This document shows, piece after piece, positions 14,139 through 21,753 of a DNA stretch of 29,133 nt. The stretch lies in the IMG/VR virus record IMGVR_UViG_3300025132_000206, positions 1-29,133 of that record; one strand, given 5' to 3'. The notes below the pieces were generated by a model that saw nothing but the letters and a program-made list of their open reading frames with translations, did no database searches and was not told where the DNA came from. The position numbers and the translations under genes are program-made. Numbering within the stretch: the stretch's first letter is position 1; each line of letters starts with the position of its first letter. Source of the stretch: a virus.

Positions 14139-16256
14139 ATGCCAGATCTTGAGATTAGCCAGTTACCGGCGTTAGCTGGCTCAGGTTTACAAGCTGCTGA
14201 CCCTATACCTGTCGCGGATATAAGTGCAAGTGAAACTAAGAAGGTAACGACTAAAGATCTAATCCAAAGTGGGGTGAGCTTAATCGATGCTGCCTCCATA
14301 CCGGCTACGGCTCTTAGTTATCCCTTAAGTGCGAATTCAATTATTACTGCCACGATTCTGGATGCGAATGTCACAAATGCGAAGCTAGAAAATTCGAGTT
14401 TTAGTTTTGGGGGAGTGACTGTTGAACTAGGTTCGACTGACGCAACACCAGCTATAGATTTAAGTGATGCTACTGATTACCCTTGCGCGTCTTTAAGCGG
14501 TCAGATTACTAACGCTCAGTTAGCTGGAAGTATTGAAGGTACTAAATTATTAGACACAACTATAACTTATACAAAATTAGACTTAGCAGATGGAATTATA
14601 CCGGGAGTTAAAATCACATCTGGAAGTTTAACATCAACTCAGCTCGGAACTGATTCTGTAACATCAACAGAAATCGCTGCAAATGCAGTAGGGGCAAGTG
14701 AAATAGGAGTTGCAGTTATTACAAATAGTCACATAGCTACCAATACTATTTTAGCCGGAAATATTGCAAATAATGCGATTGGTTATAATGAATTATCTAA
14801 TGATGCAACCGTTAATAGTAATAGAGCTGTATCAACTAATCACATAAGAACTGATGCTATTACTACTGAAAAAATTAATAATTCTGCGGTCACTAATGAT
14901 AAATTAGCAGGTAGTATTGAGGGTACTAAATTATTAGAATCGACGATAACTTCGACTCAGTTAGGTACAAATAGCGTTACAAATATAGAACTTGCTGACA
15001 ACGCTGTGGATACGGCTGCTATTGCTGTTTCAGCCGTGACGGATGCTAAAATTGCTAGTGGTGTAGCGGGTTCTAAGATAACCGATGGTACTATTTTACC
15101 TGTTAAATTAAGCTCGAGTAATTTAGATCGTTCGCTTAATGTAGCTAGTGGGAATCTTGGTATTAATAATGCAGTTACAGGGGGAGCATCAACCGTATCA
15201 GGAATAAGTTACAACAATGAGGGTTTAATTACTTCTACGACTTCTCTATTAGCCAGTGATCTTCCAGAGGCGACAGTAACAGCTATTGGTGCCGTTTCCA
15301 TTCCAGCCGCAGGCGGCTTAGCGGTAACAAATTTAGGTGCGATCAGTATTAATAATACGATTACAGCCGATACCGTTTCTGGTATTACATATAACGCCCT
15401 TGGATTAATTACAGGTACGACAGCTCTAATAGCTGATGATTTACCTGTCGCGACGGCGACGGCTGTTGGTGCGATTAGTGTTCCTACGGCATCAGCTCCT
15501 TTGGCTGTTGATGCTAATGGTGTCTTGTCTTTAGCTGATTCAGGAGTTACTGCGGGTACTTATGAAAAGGTTACAGTCAGTGCTAGTGGAGTAGTTACTA
15601 GTGGTAGTGGTTTAGATGCCGCTGATATTCCAGATTTAGACGCAGCGACGATAACTACAGGTCAGTTTTCGACTGCTCGGATTGCGGATGATGCAATCAC
15701 AATGGATCAAATAGGTAACTATGCAACCTGTTTCATCCAAGAGACTCAACCCGTAATAACAGGTCTGCCAACAGGGGTGAAGTGGTTGCAGGAATCAACA
15801 GGACAGCTAAGGATATTCAACGGAAACTCTTGGTTTAAAGTAGGTTTTGGTCGATTATCAGACGAAAATCTCAGATTTGCGGGTACCTTTAGGGCCGACA
15901 CCGGTGTAATAGTAACCTTAACAACTTTTGGAACGAGTGCAGGTCTAACGGCTGGAGTAGCCATTCCTACCGGTACTACGGAATTAACGGGTGTTTATCT
16001 GGTATGTACTACAGCGGGTAACGGAACTGCTGTTTCAAGCGGAACGTCCTTCGACAACGGTGATTGGATACTTTGCCTTGGTGCTGATGATTGGGATCGT
16101 GTTGATACTTTGAGTGGTGGTGGTTCTGGCGGTGCTAGTGATTTAGATGATTTGACTGATGTAACTATTGTTGCCCCTTCGGCTGGTCAATTTCTTGAAT
16201 ATGCTTCGGATGGACAATGGAAAAACGTTTCTGAAATAGCAGGTGGGACGTATTAA
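14139..16256 (+). CDS. Tail fibre with internal repeats (705 aa)
   Basis: The N-terminus (MPDLEISQLPALAGSGLQAA, DPIPVADISASETKKVT) is a standard phage fibre opening. About residues 120-330 are made of repeats near ten residues long (units such as SLTSTQLGTDSVTSTEIAAN and AGSIEGTKLL). About residues 355-510 hold 60-residue repeats with ASDLPEATVTAIGAVSIP and DDLPVATATAVGAISVP. The end (DLDDLTDVTIVAPSAGQFL) is a small domain found on many phage fibres. The protein probably forms a trimeric fibre for host contact. The repeats are coding and in frame, so they could change length by slippage or recombination. Confidence 0.85.
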   Translation: MPDLEISQLPALAGSGLQAADPIPVADISASETKKVTTKDLIQSGVSLIDAASIPATALSYPLSANSIITATILDANVTNAKLENSSFSFGGVTVELGSTDATPAIDLSDATDYPCASLSGQITNAQLAGSIEGTKLLDTTITYTKLDLADGIIPGVKITSGSLTSTQLGTDSVTSTEIAANAVGASEIGVAVITNSHIATNTILAGNIANNAIGYNELSNDATVNSNRAVSTNHIRTDAITTEKINNSAVTNDKLAGSIEGTKLLESTITSTQLGTNSVTNIELADNAVDTAAIAVSAVTDAKIASGVAGSKITDGTILPVKLSSSNLDRSLNVASGNLGINNAVTGGASTVSGISYNNEGLITSTTSLLASDLPEATVTAIGAVSIPAAGGLAVTNLGAISINNTITADTVSGITYNALGLITGTTALIADDLPVATATAVGAISVPTASAPLAVDANGVLSLADSGVTAGTYEKVTVSASGVVTSGSGLDAADIPDLDAATITTGQFSTARIADDAITMDQIGNYATCFIQETQPVITGLPTGVKWLQESTGQLRIFNGNSWFKVGFGRLSDENLRFAGTFRADTGVIVTLTTFGTSAGLTAGVAIPTGTTELTGVYLVCTTAGNGTAVSSGTSFDNGDWILCLGADDWDRVDTLSGGGSGGASDLDDLTDVTIVAPSAGQFLEYASDGQWKNVSEIAGGTY
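14523..14938 (+). repeat. Widely spaced 32-base repeat in the fibre gene
   Basis: A segment at 14523-14554 encoding AGSIEGTKLL recurs at 14907-14938 with only a few base changes, 384 bases apart, keeping the frame. Confidence 0.6.
15201..15660 (+). repeat. Tandem 180-base fibre repeat
   Basis: Units start at 15201 and 15381, exactly 180 bases (60 codons) apart; a third, more divergent unit lies near 15565 (VTVSASGVVTSGSGLDAADI). Bases differ at many sites while the residue pattern is kept, which indicates an old duplication under protein-level selection. Confidence 0.55.
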
Positions 16257-16260
16257 CTCA

Positions 16261-16275
16261 ACCGAGTTAAGTAAG
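16261..16275 (+). promoter_or_regulatory. Recurrent intergenic element before the second long fibre
   Basis: ACCGAGTTAAGTAAG is a full consensus match, starting four bases after the preceding stop. With TTAACTC just before it, it forms a seven-base inverted repeat (TTAACTC, AACC, GAGTTAA). It is 58 bases from ATG 16334. Confidence 0.6.
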
Positions 16276-16286
16276 CTAAACTTGAA

Positions 16287-16306
16287 ATACCTATGGATAT
16301 AGGTGT
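16287..16306 (+). other. Small hairpin in the leader of the second long fibre
   Basis: ACCTAT (16289-16294) pairs with ATAGGT (16299-16304) around GGAT, and outer A-T and G-U pairs extend the stem to eight. An alternative stem ATGGA/TCCAT overlaps it. No T tract follows, so it is not a simple terminator. Confidence 0.35.
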
Positions 16307-16333
16307 CCATCGCTTGTATAAGCATTAGCAATT

Positions 16334-19306
16334 ATGGCTATCAAGATCACTCTTAAGAACAGTGTCGTTCAAGATTCTGTTCCTACTACTACGCACTTAC
16401 CAGCAGTAGGGGAACTAGCGGTAAACGCGAATATCAATAGTATTGGCGGCTACATGCGAGCCAGTGATGACACTATTGTAAAAATATTTGGCCCTGGATC
16501 AGTTACGACACCGGCAGCCTCAACAACTGCTGCAGGTATCGCTGAATTAGCGACCAGCTCAGAGACAACGACAGGAACAGATACAACCAGAGCTGTAACA
16601 CCAGCGGGGTTAAAAGCTGTTACTGACGCAGAGAGAACGACAAGTAATAGCTCATATATTGGTGCGTCTGGTGGAACATTGACAGGGGCATTAACAATGC
16701 CTAATGGGTCAAATTCTGCGCCAAGTGTGAACTTCGGAGATGCAGATTCAGGTATATTTGGCGGGACAAATACCGTTAGTTTAGCGGCTGGAGGAACAAC
16801 AAGGTTAACTGCTGATACTGGTATAAGTGTTGTTGGTACGTTAGCGGTAACAGGAGCAATAACCTCAACAGCCGATTTAACGATAGCTGATAAAGTTATT
16901 CATTCTGGGGATACTGATACAGCAATAAGATTCCCTGCTGCTGATACGATTTCAGCAGAATCTGGAGGTAGCGAAGCTCTAAGAATAGATAGCTCACAGA
17001 GACTACTTGTAGGACATACAACCTCAATACCTGTAGGAGGATCAGACCCTCGTTTAGTACAAATCAATGCTGTTGACTCTGGTGCTGGTGTTGCGATTTC
17101 AAGGACATCTGCTGATACAACTGCGCCTTATATTTCTTTAGGCAAAGCAAGAGGTTCGTCTATTGGCGATGTTACAGCCGTACAAGAAAATGATGTATTA
17201 GGTACTATTCAATTTGCTGGTGCTGATGGTACAGATCTTCAAACTAAAGCAGCATTAATTAAGGCCGTTGTTGATGGTACTGTTGCTTCTGATGACATCC
17301 CTGGCAGATTAGAGTTCTATACCTTTAACGCAGCGACAGATACCTTAACTGAGCAATTTGAAATCAAGAATGATGGTACTCATACGATTCAAGCTGGAAC
17401 GTTAGCGATCAATGGGGCTGCTGAGACTTTGCTCCACTTGACCTCAAGTGATGCAGGTTCTGGTATTAAGTTGACAGATAACACCTCATATTCTGAGATC
17501 GTAAATAACAACAGTAGTTTAAATATCACTTATGACGGGGGAGCTAGTGGAGGTGGAGGGCACCTCGATTTAATATCAGGAACTGAGACTGTTGCAAGGT
17601 TTACCGCAGCTTGGGGTCATCTAAGGATTGGTAATTCTTCTCTTTGGCCTGCAGGTACTGAGCCTATTTATGTAACGACGTCCAATAGTTCAGGACAGGG
17701 ACTTGTTATTGATGGGAGTGACTACAACAGAAATGTTCGTATAAAGGGTGAGAGTGACATTAGTGGCTCAAATAATTCGGTCTTTTATATTGAGGCAGAG
17801 AACGACGGTAATACAATTGGAAGAATTCAGTTTAAGACTGGTGCTGATAGTTTTCAAAAAGAAGGAAGACTTCTCTTAGAAACATCTGGGGGTAATGCTG
17901 GAGCCGAAACAAGAGTACAAATTGAACCTAATGGGAATGTAGGTATAGGAACGACCTTTGAAGATGGTGATGGAACGACAGTTCCAACGTCTACATTACA
18001 TGTTTCAAGTGCTGAAAGTATAGTAAGAATCGAGTCTACAACTGCGGGAAATGGGTCATTTCTTGATATAAAATCACCTGCTGATGGATTATCTAAAATA
18101 CGTTTTGCTGATACGGATGACGATAATGTTGGGATGATTAGTTATGAACATAGTACTAATAGTATGTTATTTAATATTAACGATGCGACAAAGTTTAGGT
18201 TTGATTCTGGCGGTAAATTCTTATGGAATACTGCTACTTCTGTAGATACAAATAATAGCCCGATTCAGCTAGTAGATCATGATGCTGCGTCTGGTATATA
18301 CATGAAACATACTGGAAATAGACGTTCTCTTATTACTGCTGATTCAGCTAGAGATTCAGCAAACGATCAGATCCTTGGTCTTGTTTCAAGGTGGAATGGA
18401 ACGGGAGTTGCTGCAATGTATTTCCTTACTGGTGATGATGCTACGAATGAAGATAATGGTTCAATTGAACTTCATGTAGCAAGTAATAACACAGACGGAC
18501 TTGTAAAAAGATTTGAGATCAATGAAAATGGTCGCACTCATCTGATGAACGGAGGGGGTGGGGAACTATTAAGACTTACTCCTCAAAATGCTCAGTCTGA
18601 TCCATCGATAAATATCAGATCAAGTTGTAATGGTGGATGTGGAAACAGACTGAGGTTTGAAGATACAGACACTTCATGCGGAAATAATCAAAACTTCGGT
18701 CATATTGAGTGGTACTCACATGATGTCAAACCCACTGGTGGTGCTGATGTTGACGGGCCAGGTGTAAAGTGTCGAATCCTTGGTAGAGCTGACAACGCAG
18801 CCGCCGAGGGAGAGTTCTTATTTCAATTACATAAGGATGGAATAGACACCGCTATCTCTACCGTTTTTAAGATGAACCATGAGGGTGAGATAGGGGCTCC
18901 TGGTCTTGGTACTGGTTCAGGTACAGATGTGGTTATCTCCTCGACGGGTTGGTTAGCTAAAAAGACATCATCTAGGCGTTACAAGAAAAATATTAAAACG
19001 ATTGAGGATTCAGTAGCCGATAAGATTTTAAATTGCAATCCTGTTTGGTTCCAAAGAAATGAAGAGGATGATACATCTTTAGGACATTATGGTTTTATTG
19101 CAGAGGAGATCCATGAAATAGACCCTGCCTTTGTTATCTATGAAGATAAAAGGAAAACATTAGACAGTGAAGGAGATTATGTTTATGAAGATCTACCTGA
19201 GCAAGATTGGTTGCCTGATTCTGTAAAATATACAGATTTCATTCCCCTTCTTGTCAATCTTATTAAGAGACAAGATGCAAGAATCACAGCCTTAGAAGCT
19301 AAATAG
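16334..19306 (+). CDS. Long tail fibre with S74 intramolecular chaperone (990 aa)
   Basis: The N-terminus carries VGELAVNANINS, a virion-anchor motif related to that of later short fibres. AGIAELATSSETTTGTDTTR (about residues 66-85) is a phage fibre repeat. The middle is a long beta-rich shaft with DADSGIFGGTNTVSLAAGG and VQIEPNGNVGIGT. The end starts with SRRYKKNIKTIEDS (about residue 879) and includes LGHYGFIAEEI, typical of the peptidase S74 chaperone domain. That domain assembles the trimer and then cuts itself off, at the Ser of the SRRYK motif by family precedent. The role is host receptor binding. The final residues LIKRQDARITALEAK form the usual coiled-coil end. Confidence 0.92.
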   Translation: MAIKITLKNSVVQDSVPTTTHLPAVGELAVNANINSIGGYMRASDDTIVKIFGPGSVTTPAASTTAAGIAELATSSETTTGTDTTRAVTPAGLKAVTDAERTTSNSSYIGASGGTLTGALTMPNGSNSAPSVNFGDADSGIFGGTNTVSLAAGGTTRLTADTGISVVGTLAVTGAITSTADLTIADKVIHSGDTDTAIRFPAADTISAESGGSEALRIDSSQRLLVGHTTSIPVGGSDPRLVQINAVDSGAGVAISRTSADTTAPYISLGKARGSSIGDVTAVQENDVLGTIQFAGADGTDLQTKAALIKAVVDGTVASDDIPGRLEFYTFNAATDTLTEQFEIKNDGTHTIQAGTLAINGAAETLLHLTSSDAGSGIKLTDNTSYSEIVNNNSSLNITYDGGASGGGGHLDLISGTETVARFTAAWGHLRIGNSSLWPAGTEPIYVTTSNSSGQGLVIDGSDYNRNVRIKGESDISGSNNSVFYIEAENDGNTIGRIQFKTGADSFQKEGRLLLETSGGNAGAETRVQIEPNGNVGIGTTFEDGDGTTVPTSTLHVSSAESIVRIESTTAGNGSFLDIKSPADGLSKIRFADTDDDNVGMISYEHSTNSMLFNINDATKFRFDSGGKFLWNTATSVDTNNSPIQLVDHDAASGIYMKHTGNRRSLITADSARDSANDQILGLVSRWNGTGVAAMYFLTGDDATNEDNGSIELHVASNNTDGLVKRFEINENGRTHLMNGGGGELLRLTPQNAQSDPSINIRSSCNGGCGNRLRFEDTDTSCGNNQNFGHIEWYSHDVKPTGGADVDGPGVKCRILGRADNAAAEGEFLFQLHKDGIDTAISTVFKMNHEGEIGAPGLGTGSGTDVVISSTGWLAKKTSSRRYKKNIKTIEDSVADKILNCNPVWFQRNEEDDTSLGHYGFIAEEIHEIDPAFVIYEDKRKTLDSEGDYVYEDLPEQDWLPDSVKYTDFIPLLVNLIKRQDARITALEAK

Positions 19307-19367
19307 TATTACCCGTAATGTTATTTAAGTAGTTAAGGCTTACACTTTTATTATCTAATTTTCTTTT

Positions 19368-19589
19368 ATGTCTACACTTACAGAACGTCGTGACGAGCGC
19401 AAAGCGGAAGCACAAGCTTTAGCTGATAAATTTAATTCTTTAGTAGAGGAGGGAAAAAAGATTGAAAAATTAAAAGCAGAAGCTCACGCTGAATTTACTG
19501 TAAAAAATGCTCAATATTCAGAATTAGAAAACCTCGTAAAAGAAGAGGAATCTTCTGCCTGTTCTGTTGAGAATGCTCAGCAAGGTTAA
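19368..19589 (+). CDS. Small coiled-coil protein (73 aa)
   Basis: The product is highly charged (Glu, Lys, Ala) with heptad-like spacing from about residue 5 to 60 (TERRDERKAEAQALADKF, EGKKIEKLKAEAHAEF). No catalytic motif is seen. The protein follows the long fibre and could be an assembly factor or a fibre-attached trimerisation piece. I do not recognise a family. It is followed after five bases by the next gene's TTG. Confidence 0.65.
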   Translation: MSTLTERRDERKAEAQALADKFNSLVEEGKKIEKLKAEAHAEFTVKNAQYSELENLVKEEESSACSVENAQQG

Positions 19590-19594
19590 ACTTT

Positions 19595-20185
19595 TTGGCT
19601 ATTATTCGTAACCCTTTTTCGAATGAGATAAAGGGGAGACTAGCCGATATAATAGAGCCTGTTGTTAACAGGATGAAAAAGAATATCAATGTCAGATATG
19701 TAGATAATGCAGCAACCTTTATTGATGCGGAAGCATTGAAGATAAGGGAACAAATGGATGAGTATGATTATGAGAAAGCCTTTGATAATTCAAATTTAAA
19801 GGACTTCTCAAAATTCCTAGAAGATAACAAGTTAGAAGTCGAAAAGGACATTGTTGACGTATTAAAAGCAGTTTTTCCGACCAGCAGTATTGAGTTGAGT
19901 GGTTCTTTTCTATATCCAGATACCGGTTATATGGGATGGCATACCAACCATGATGATCCCTGCAAAAGACTATATATTGTTCATGCAGATGAAGAAAAAG
20001 CTTCTTTCTTTAGGTATGTAGAGGACGGGAATATTATCACTGACTTTGATAATAAAGGTCTTACTATCAGAGAGTTTGATGTTTATGGTACTAAGCCCTA
20101 CTTTTGGCATTGCGTGGGTAGCACATGCAATCGTTTTAGCTTTGGGTTTCGTATCGAAAAAGAAGCTAAGGTAGTACCAACTTAA
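19595..20185 (+). CDS. 2OG-Fe(II) oxygenase-like protein (196 aa)
   Basis: Start is TTG. Residues about 100-187 have the layout of the 2-oxoglutarate/Fe(II) dioxygenase fold: SGSFLYPDTGYMGWHTNHDD, then RLYIVHADEEKASFFRY, then YFWHCVGSTCNRFSFGFR. Likely ligands are His116 and His172, with Arg180 for the 2OG carboxylate. The usual H-x-D pair is H-T-N here, with Asp120 two residues on; this also occurs, as I recall, in marine phage members. A substrate cannot be named. Proline hydroxylation of a virion protein or nucleic-acid repair are family activities, but location within the fibre module favours a protein substrate or a structural role. Residues 1-97 are helical and unrecognised. Confidence 0.7.
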   Translation: MAIIRNPFSNEIKGRLADIIEPVVNRMKKNINVRYVDNAATFIDAEALKIREQMDEYDYEKAFDNSNLKDFSKFLEDNKLEVEKDIVDVLKAVFPTSSIELSGSFLYPDTGYMGWHTNHDDPCKRLYIVHADEEKASFFRYVEDGNIITDFDNKGLTIREFDVYGTKPYFWHCVGSTCNRFSFGFRIEKEAKVVPT

Positions 20186-20199
20186 CTCAGTTAGTTAAT
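20185..20199 (+). promoter_or_regulatory. Recurrent intergenic element, variant copy
   Basis: ACTCAGTTAGTTAAT matches 12 of 15 positions, beginning on the last base of the preceding stop. With the bases before it, it completes the other arm of the palindrome ACTTAACTNAGTTAAGT. It ends three bases before ATG 20203. Confidence 0.45.
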
Positions 20200-20202
20200 C
20201 CT

Positions 20203-20427
20203 ATGGTTCGCAAAATTCTTGACGCAGCCGCTTGTCTAGCTTTGCTTTTAAGTGCTTCACTTGCAGGCGGGTCTTTTCTCCTATACCGGTATATGACTTC
20301 ACCTCAGTTTGAGGAACAGGTAAAAGAGAAAATTATGGGACAGGTCTCAAAGGTAGTGCCTAAATCAATTGAGAAAGGTCTTCCAAAAACAACAGGTATA
20401 GCAATGCCAGCAATCCCTAAGCTATAA
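20203..20427 (+). CDS. Small membrane-anchored protein (74 aa)
   Basis: About residues 8-30 (AAACLALLLSASLAGGSFLLYRY) form one hydrophobic segment after a basic MVRK, so an N-in membrane anchor is likely. The rest is amphipathic (EEQVKEKIMGQVSKVVPKSI) and ends with the Pro-rich TGIAMPAIPKL. A protein with this layout is common next to cyanophage fibre genes as I remember, but no function is established. It might be in the virion or act at the host membrane at infection or lysis. Confidence 0.7.
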   Translation: MVRKILDAAACLALLLSASLAGGSFLLYRYMTSPQFEEQVKEKIMGQVSKVVPKSIEKGLPKTTGIAMPAIPKL

Positions 20428-20446
20428 ACTAGAATAAGGTCACTTA

Positions 20447-20461
20447 ACTAAGTTGGGTAAA
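20447..20461 (+). promoter_or_regulatory. Recurrent intergenic element touching the start codon
   Basis: ACTAAGTTGGGTAAA matches 13 of 15 positions and its last base is the A of ATG 20461. With CACTTA before it, it forms most of the palindrome ACTTAACTNAGTTAAGT. There is no room for a Shine-Dalgarno sequence between site and start. Confidence 0.5.
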
Positions 20462-20796
20462 TGTCGATTACTCCGGGTACCTATAACATTACTTTGTATC
20501 GGCGAAGTGACTGGAGCCAAGAGGTTGTTTTAAAAGATTCTGAAGGCACAGCGGTAAATCTCACCGGTTACTCAACAGCCTGTGAGTTTTGGACGCAAGA
20601 CCGAGCTAAGAAACACTGTGATGTCACGACCACTATTACAGATGCAACTAATGGCAAAGTAACGCTCAGCCTCACAGATTTACAAACAGCCGACTTACCT
20701 GATACCAGTTATTACGATCTGAAACTCACGATTGGTTCTATTTCTGATTATTGGTTGACTGGGACTGTGACCGCTAAAGAAGGATATACAACATGA
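20461..20796 (+). CDS. Fibre or baseplate-associated beta-sandwich protein (111 aa)
   Basis: The sequence alternates strands: GTYNITLYRRSDWSQEVVLK, then GTAVNLTGYSTACEF, then ATNGKVTLSLTDLQTADL and YYDLKLT. The pattern 'Y....RG.....L...G...DLTGY.....R' with a later 'G.. ..L...T..L....Y.YDL' is a family common beside phage fibres (BppU-N-like). It probably links fibres to the tail or forms a small adhesin. It overlaps the next gene by ATGA. Confidence 0.6.
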   Translation: MSITPGTYNITLYRRSDWSQEVVLKDSEGTAVNLTGYSTACEFWTQDRAKKHCDVTTTITDATNGKVTLSLTDLQTADLPDTSYYDLKLTIGSISDYWLTGTVTAKEGYTT

Positions 20797-21044
20797 GCAA
20801 TACAGTCACCGTAAATGAGACAAAAAATACAGTCTCAGTCAATGAAACTACAAATCAAGTAACGGTTACGCAGGGTGCTACTCAAATTGTTGATGTAGTA
20901 ACAGCGGGACCAACCGGCCCAAGTGGTACGGCGGCGGGAGGTCTGCCAACAGGGGGAGACCCAAACAATATTTTGATTAAATCCTCCTATTCAAACTATG
21001 ACACCTCTTGGGCTTCCTCCTTAGATGGTGGAACTTTTAACTAA
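20793..21044 (+). CDS. Short fibre-like protein with a collagen-like GPTGPSG segment (83 aa)
   Basis: The N-terminal part has three similar strands (VTVNETKNTVSVNETTNQV), followed by TAGPTGPSGTAAGG (about residues 38-50), a short collagen-like stretch. The end DGGTFN is like that of the gene at 21521 (DGGDFT). The layout is that of a small trimeric appendage or of a truncated longer fibre. It is coupled to the preceding gene by ATGA. Confidence 0.65.
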   Translation: MSNTVTVNETKNTVSVNETTNQVTVTQGATQIVDVVTAGPTGPSGTAAGGLPTGGDPNNILIKSSYSNYDTSWASSLDGGTFN

Positions 21045-21065
21045 ACCCACTATTTCTTTTTAATC

Positions 21066-21521
21066 ATGGCACGTATTCAACTTAAAAGAGGAACGAAAAG
21101 CAACCTCCCCTCCGCGTCAATGTTAAGCGGCGAGGCGCATTTCACAACTGATCGAGGAACCTTGCATGTTGCAACAGGAGCAACCACTCAATTAGGAATC
21201 GTCCCCCCTGTCGAAGACTTAACGACACTTGCATCTGTTGATGGATCAAACGACCTTCTTTTAATTCACGACAACTCTGAGTCGTCTGGACAGAAAGAAA
21301 AGAAGATAACTTTTTCGGCTTTCAAAACAGCCTTAAATATACCAGCAGCCTCGACTGACGAGAAGGTGTCAGTAGTCAATGGAGGCACAGCGGGGTATAT
21401 TTTTGGGACTGATGGGTCGGATGGAATTCTGCGTATGAATACATCAATGTCTATGACAAAGGATAGTGGTAATGCTTTTGTAACCCTTGCGGTTGGTGAT
21501 GTTGATTTAGGTACTTTCTAA
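21066..21521 (+). CDS. Short fibre protein with an RGT N-terminal domain (151 aa)
   Basis: Residues 1-45 (ARIQLKRGTKSNLP, LSGEAHFTTDRGTLHVATGA) match the N-terminal virion-anchor domain found in many fibres and in the major tropism determinant ('I..RRGT...L....L..GE..F.TD...LYVG'). The following IHDNSESSGQKEKKITFSAF is another common fibre phrase. It likely docks on a baseplate and exposes a small C-terminal head. No copy of the recurrent element precedes it in the 21-base gap. It shares a base with the next start (TAATG). Confidence 0.75.
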   Translation: MARIQLKRGTKSNLPSASMLSGEAHFTTDRGTLHVATGATTQLGIVPPVEDLTTLASVDGSNDLLLIHDNSESSGQKEKKITFSAFKTALNIPAASTDEKVSVVNGGTAGYIFGTDGSDGILRMNTSMSMTKDSGNAFVTLAVGDVDLGTF

Positions 21522-21751
21522 TGCCAAGTCTTCGATTTAAACGAGGCACATCAGACCCTAGTGCCTCTGATTTCAGTACGACAGCGGAATTATTGATCAA
21601 TACTCAGGCGGGTACCTTATTTACAAAGAAGGATGATAATAGTGTGCGTGAAATTGGGAGCAGTACGATCTTGGTAGACGGCGGTAATTTCGTTAATGGT
21701 ACTTCTATTATTTCCGTATCTAACACATTCGATGGAGGCGACTTCACTTAA
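21521..21751 (+). CDS. Very short fibre protein with an RGT N-terminal domain (76 aa)
   Basis: SLRFKRGTSDPSASDF and ELLINTQAGTLFTKKDD match the same anchor domain as the preceding gene, but almost nothing follows it. The end has a repeat-like VDGGNFVNGTS and FDGGDFT. It could be a docking-only subunit or a remnant of a longer fibre. The start overlaps the preceding stop by one base and the next gene begins two bases after its stop. Confidence 0.65.
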   Translation: MPSLRFKRGTSDPSASDFSTTAELLINTQAGTLFTKKDDNSVREIGSSTILVDGGNFVNGTSIISVSNTFDGGDFT

Positions 21752-21753
21752 TC

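Noticed and set aside
14523-15660. Regularly repeated DNA in the fibre gene as a possible CRISPR-like array.
   Set aside because: The repeats are in frame, divergent at the base level and keep a protein pattern; they are coding repeats.
19327-19341. AGTTAAGG in the gap before the coiled-coil gene.
   Set aside because: Only the core matches (about 9 of 15), so I did not count it as a copy.
19889-19903. A partial match to the recurrent element (ATTGAGTTGAGTGG...).
   Set aside because: Only about 11 of 15 positions match and it is within the oxygenase-like coding region.
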